Assembly (NCBI GenBank): GCA_022394775.1
Contig: JAGFCB010000114.1
Span: 1-42,825 of the forward strand
Direction: 5' to 3'
DNA from: Candidatus Poribacteria bacterium
Lineage (GTDB): Bacteria; Poribacteria; WGA-4E; WGA-3G
Length of the DNA stretch: 42,825 nt
Shown here: positions 41,438 to 42,825 of the stretch, one piece after another
Layout: every line of letters starts with the position of its first letter
Position numbering within the stretch: the first letter of the stretch is position 1
Notes under the pieces: generated by a model
Databases searched by the model: none
The model's input: only the letters and a program-made list of their open reading frames with translations
Told to the model about the DNA's origin: nothing
Made by a program: the position numbers and the translations under genes

Positions 41438-42526
41438 TTGATAAACCTATATGGAGCAACGTATGACAGAACGCAACTGCTGCGTCACGTTGGAGATGTA
41501 TCCCAAATTGCGCATGCCAAGATGTATCAACTGACGGATGGCAACGAAAAGGGCGTTGATGCAATTGACTTCCGGACAGGGAGCGGCTTAAATTTTACAG
41601 TACTACCGAGCCGAGGATTGGACATCTCCTACGCTGAATATCAGGGGATTCCGCTCTGTTGGCGTTCAAGTACGGGCGATGTCAATCCTGCACATTATGA
41701 ACCCGAAGGACTCGGTTGGCTACGCAGCTTCTACGGCGGTCTACTGACAACCTGTGGGATGCAACAAGTCGGTGTCCCTAACGAAGATAACGATGAAGCG
41801 TTAGGGCTGCATGGCAGGGTTTCGCATATCCCCGCAAAAAATATTTGGGTCGACAGCCGGTGGGAAGGCCAACGCTACATGTTATGGGCACAAGGCAAAG
41901 TTAAAGAGACCGCCGCTTTGGGCGAAAACCTCGCTCGCACCCGCAGGATTTGGACTGAATTGGGTTCGCGTACGTTGCATATTGAGGATGTCGTTGAAAA
42001 TTTGGGATTCCAAGATTCACCACACATGTATCTCTTCCATATTAACGTCGGGTTCCCAATTCTCACCCAAGACAGCGAACTGCTTGCTCCCACCTCACAA
42101 ATCACACCGCGTGACGAAACAGCTGCCGCACACTTGAACAATTATAATCTTTGCGAACCACCAACTGTCGATTTCCAAGAACAGGCTTTCTATCACGAAA
42201 TGGAACCAGATGTCGATAATCATATCCACGTCGCACTTGTAAACCGAAACTTCAATAATGGACAAGGTATCGGTGTATCGGTGCGTTATCACAAGACGCA
42301 ATTTCCAAACTTTGTCCAGTGGAAAATGTGCGGTGAAGGTACTTACGTCTTCGGTTTGGAACCGTCAAACTGCGGTGTAGAAGGTAGAGCAAAAGAACGT
42401 GAACGCGGCACGCTACAATATATTGAACCCGGCGGACGCAGGCATTATGAAGTCGAAATCGGCGTGCTAACCTCCAACGCGGAGATTGATGCCCTCCAGG
42501 AAAAAATCGAAAAAATCCAAAATTAA
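41438..42526 (+). CDS. DUF4432 (aldose-1-epimerase-like) protein
   Basis: A 362-residue protein of the DUF4432 family, a galactose-mutarotase-like beta-sandwich. Seen: VDAIDFRTGSGLNFTVLPSRGLDISYAEYQG, WRSSTGDVNPAHYE, GLHGRVSHIPAKNI, and the last catalytic-type region YVFGLEPSNCGVEGR. The start is TTG, nine bases after AAGGAG, with the match to the family running from the first residues. These proteins are cytoplasmic and are expected to act on sugars or sugar acids, though their substrate is unproven. It is alone on its transcript and is followed by a lipoprotein gene 59 bases later. Confidence 0.9.
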   Translation: MINLYGATYDRTQLLRHVGDVSQIAHAKMYQLTDGNEKGVDAIDFRTGSGLNFTVLPSRGLDISYAEYQGIPLCWRSSTGDVNPAHYEPEGLGWLRSFYGGLLTTCGMQQVGVPNEDNDEALGLHGRVSHIPAKNIWVDSRWEGQRYMLWAQGKVKETAALGENLARTRRIWTELGSRTLHIEDVVENLGFQDSPHMYLFHINVGFPILTQDSELLAPTSQITPRDETAAAHLNNYNLCEPPTVDFQEQAFYHEMEPDVDNHIHVALVNRNFNNGQGIGVSVRYHKTQFPNFVQWKMCGEGTYVFGLEPSNCGVEGRAKERERGTLQYIEPGGRRHYEVEIGVLTSNAEIDALQEKIEKIQN

Positions 42527-42585
42527 TGTCATGAATCCAGTGGGGATATGTCGGTAGACTGTCCCACGTCTCAGGAGAAATGAAA

Positions 42586-42825
42586 ATGAAAAAATGTTTG
42601 TCTTTACCTCTCATAGCGTTAGCACTCTTCACGATGTTTATATGCCTCGGTTGTGGCGCGAAAGAGACACCTCCAGTTACCATTGAAACACCCGTTGTGC
42701 AAGAATCCACAGAGAACCTTACAGCACCAGATAAAGCAGAACACGAGCCAACAGAAGAACCCGAATCCTCAGAGGAAACGGCAGAACACGAGCCAGCAGA
42801 AGAACCCGAATCCTCAGAAGAAACG
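42586..42825 (+). CDS. repeat-rich lipoprotein, N-terminal fragment (runs off window)
   Basis: The first 80 codons of a lipoprotein, open at the right edge. GGAG lies eight bases before the ATG at 42586; an in-frame ATG six bases earlier is too close to it. A hydrophobic segment (PLIALALFTMFICLGC) ends in a lipid-modification-type cysteine at about residue 23. What follows is a low-complexity acidic stretch rich in E, P, S and T, with two perfect-length copies of AEHEP(T/A)EEPESSEET. Such acidic repeats usually act as surface spacers. The C-terminal part is not in the window, so no function can be given. Confidence 0.85.
   Translation, partial: MKKCLSLPLIALALFTMFICLGCGAKETPPVTIETPVVQESTENLTAPDKAEHEPTEEPESSEETAEHEPAEEPESSEET
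42736..42825 (+). repeat. two tandem 45-bp coding repeats (array runs off window)
   Basis: Copies 42736-42780 and 42781-42825 are each exactly 45 bases (15 codons) and differ at two positions. The window ends exactly at the end of the second copy, so the copy number is unknown. Confidence 0.9.

Noticed and set aside
1..42825. tRNA, rRNA or phage genes
   Set aside because: I looked for cloverleaf-like, rRNA-like and integrase/capsid signals and found none that I could support.

Overview
The window looks like a chromosomal segment of an uncultured marine or sponge-associated bacterium, most likely Candidatus Poribacteria or a close relative in the Planctomycetes direction. The grounds are two large secreted proteins that end in the same PNPFNPETWIPYQLA-type C-terminal domain, several phytanoyl-CoA-dioxygenase-like enzymes, a cytoplasmic sulfatase, the planctomycete-type DUF1549/DUF1553 plus DUF1501 pair, LamG and YCF48-like secreted proteins, and many short dispersed hairpin repeats. 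This assignment is an inference from gene content; no rRNA, tRNA or CRISPR array was seen.

Layout. 1-604 is a gene-free repeat region. 605-5695 (minus) is a giant LRR/cadherin surface protein. 6403-12262 (plus) carries a SAM methyltransferase, a PhyH oxygenase, a LamG protein, two tandem PhyH paralogues and a sulfatase: a small-molecule catabolic or modification block. 12552-14354 is a secreted YWTD-propeller/dockerin protein, followed by a convergent NUDIX hydrolase. 15298-21446 holds the DUF1549/DUF1553 cytochrome protein and its usual partner DUF1501, separated here by about 1.6 kb with a HicA-like toxin fused to a membrane anchor, its HicB antitoxin, and an internally duplicated membrane protein. 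21537-28469 has a serine beta-lactamase-family hydrolase, an MDR dehydrogenase, a secreted unknown, a Gfo/Idh/MocA oxidoreductase (minus), a glutaredoxin-like protein and a gamma-glutamyltransferase. 28751-31546 has a BMP-family lipoprotein, DUF4234 and DUF2752 membrane proteins and a YCF48-like lipoprotein (minus). 31989-33980 is an amino-sugar kinase plus MurQ pair for cell-wall sugar recycling, followed by DUF362, an S1/P1-nuclease/phospholipase-C-like protein, an SBP56 (methanethiol oxidase family) protein and a polytopic membrane protein. 38340-41041 (minus) is a compact five-gene island: DUF4268 nuclease-like protein, a tandem-duplicated putative antitoxin, a RelE/ParE toxin, a LnuA/AadA-like nucleotidyltransferase and DUF4177. 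The window closes with a DUF4432 sugar-epimerase-like protein and the start of a repeat-rich lipoprotein that runs off the edge.

The most unusual systems are the membrane-anchored HicA with HicB (18500-19274) and the minus-strand DUF4268/duplicated-antitoxin/RelE/nucleotidyltransferase island. Intergenic space is heavily colonised by small non-autonomous elements. Two look like MITEs with target-site duplications (26194-26404 with an 8-bp duplication; 28501-28702 with a 5-bp one), a third has terminal inverted repeats (14929-15105) and a solo end at 264-291, and there are dispersed GC-rich hairpins. Several strong consensus promoters and convergent-gene hairpins could be placed directly from sequence.
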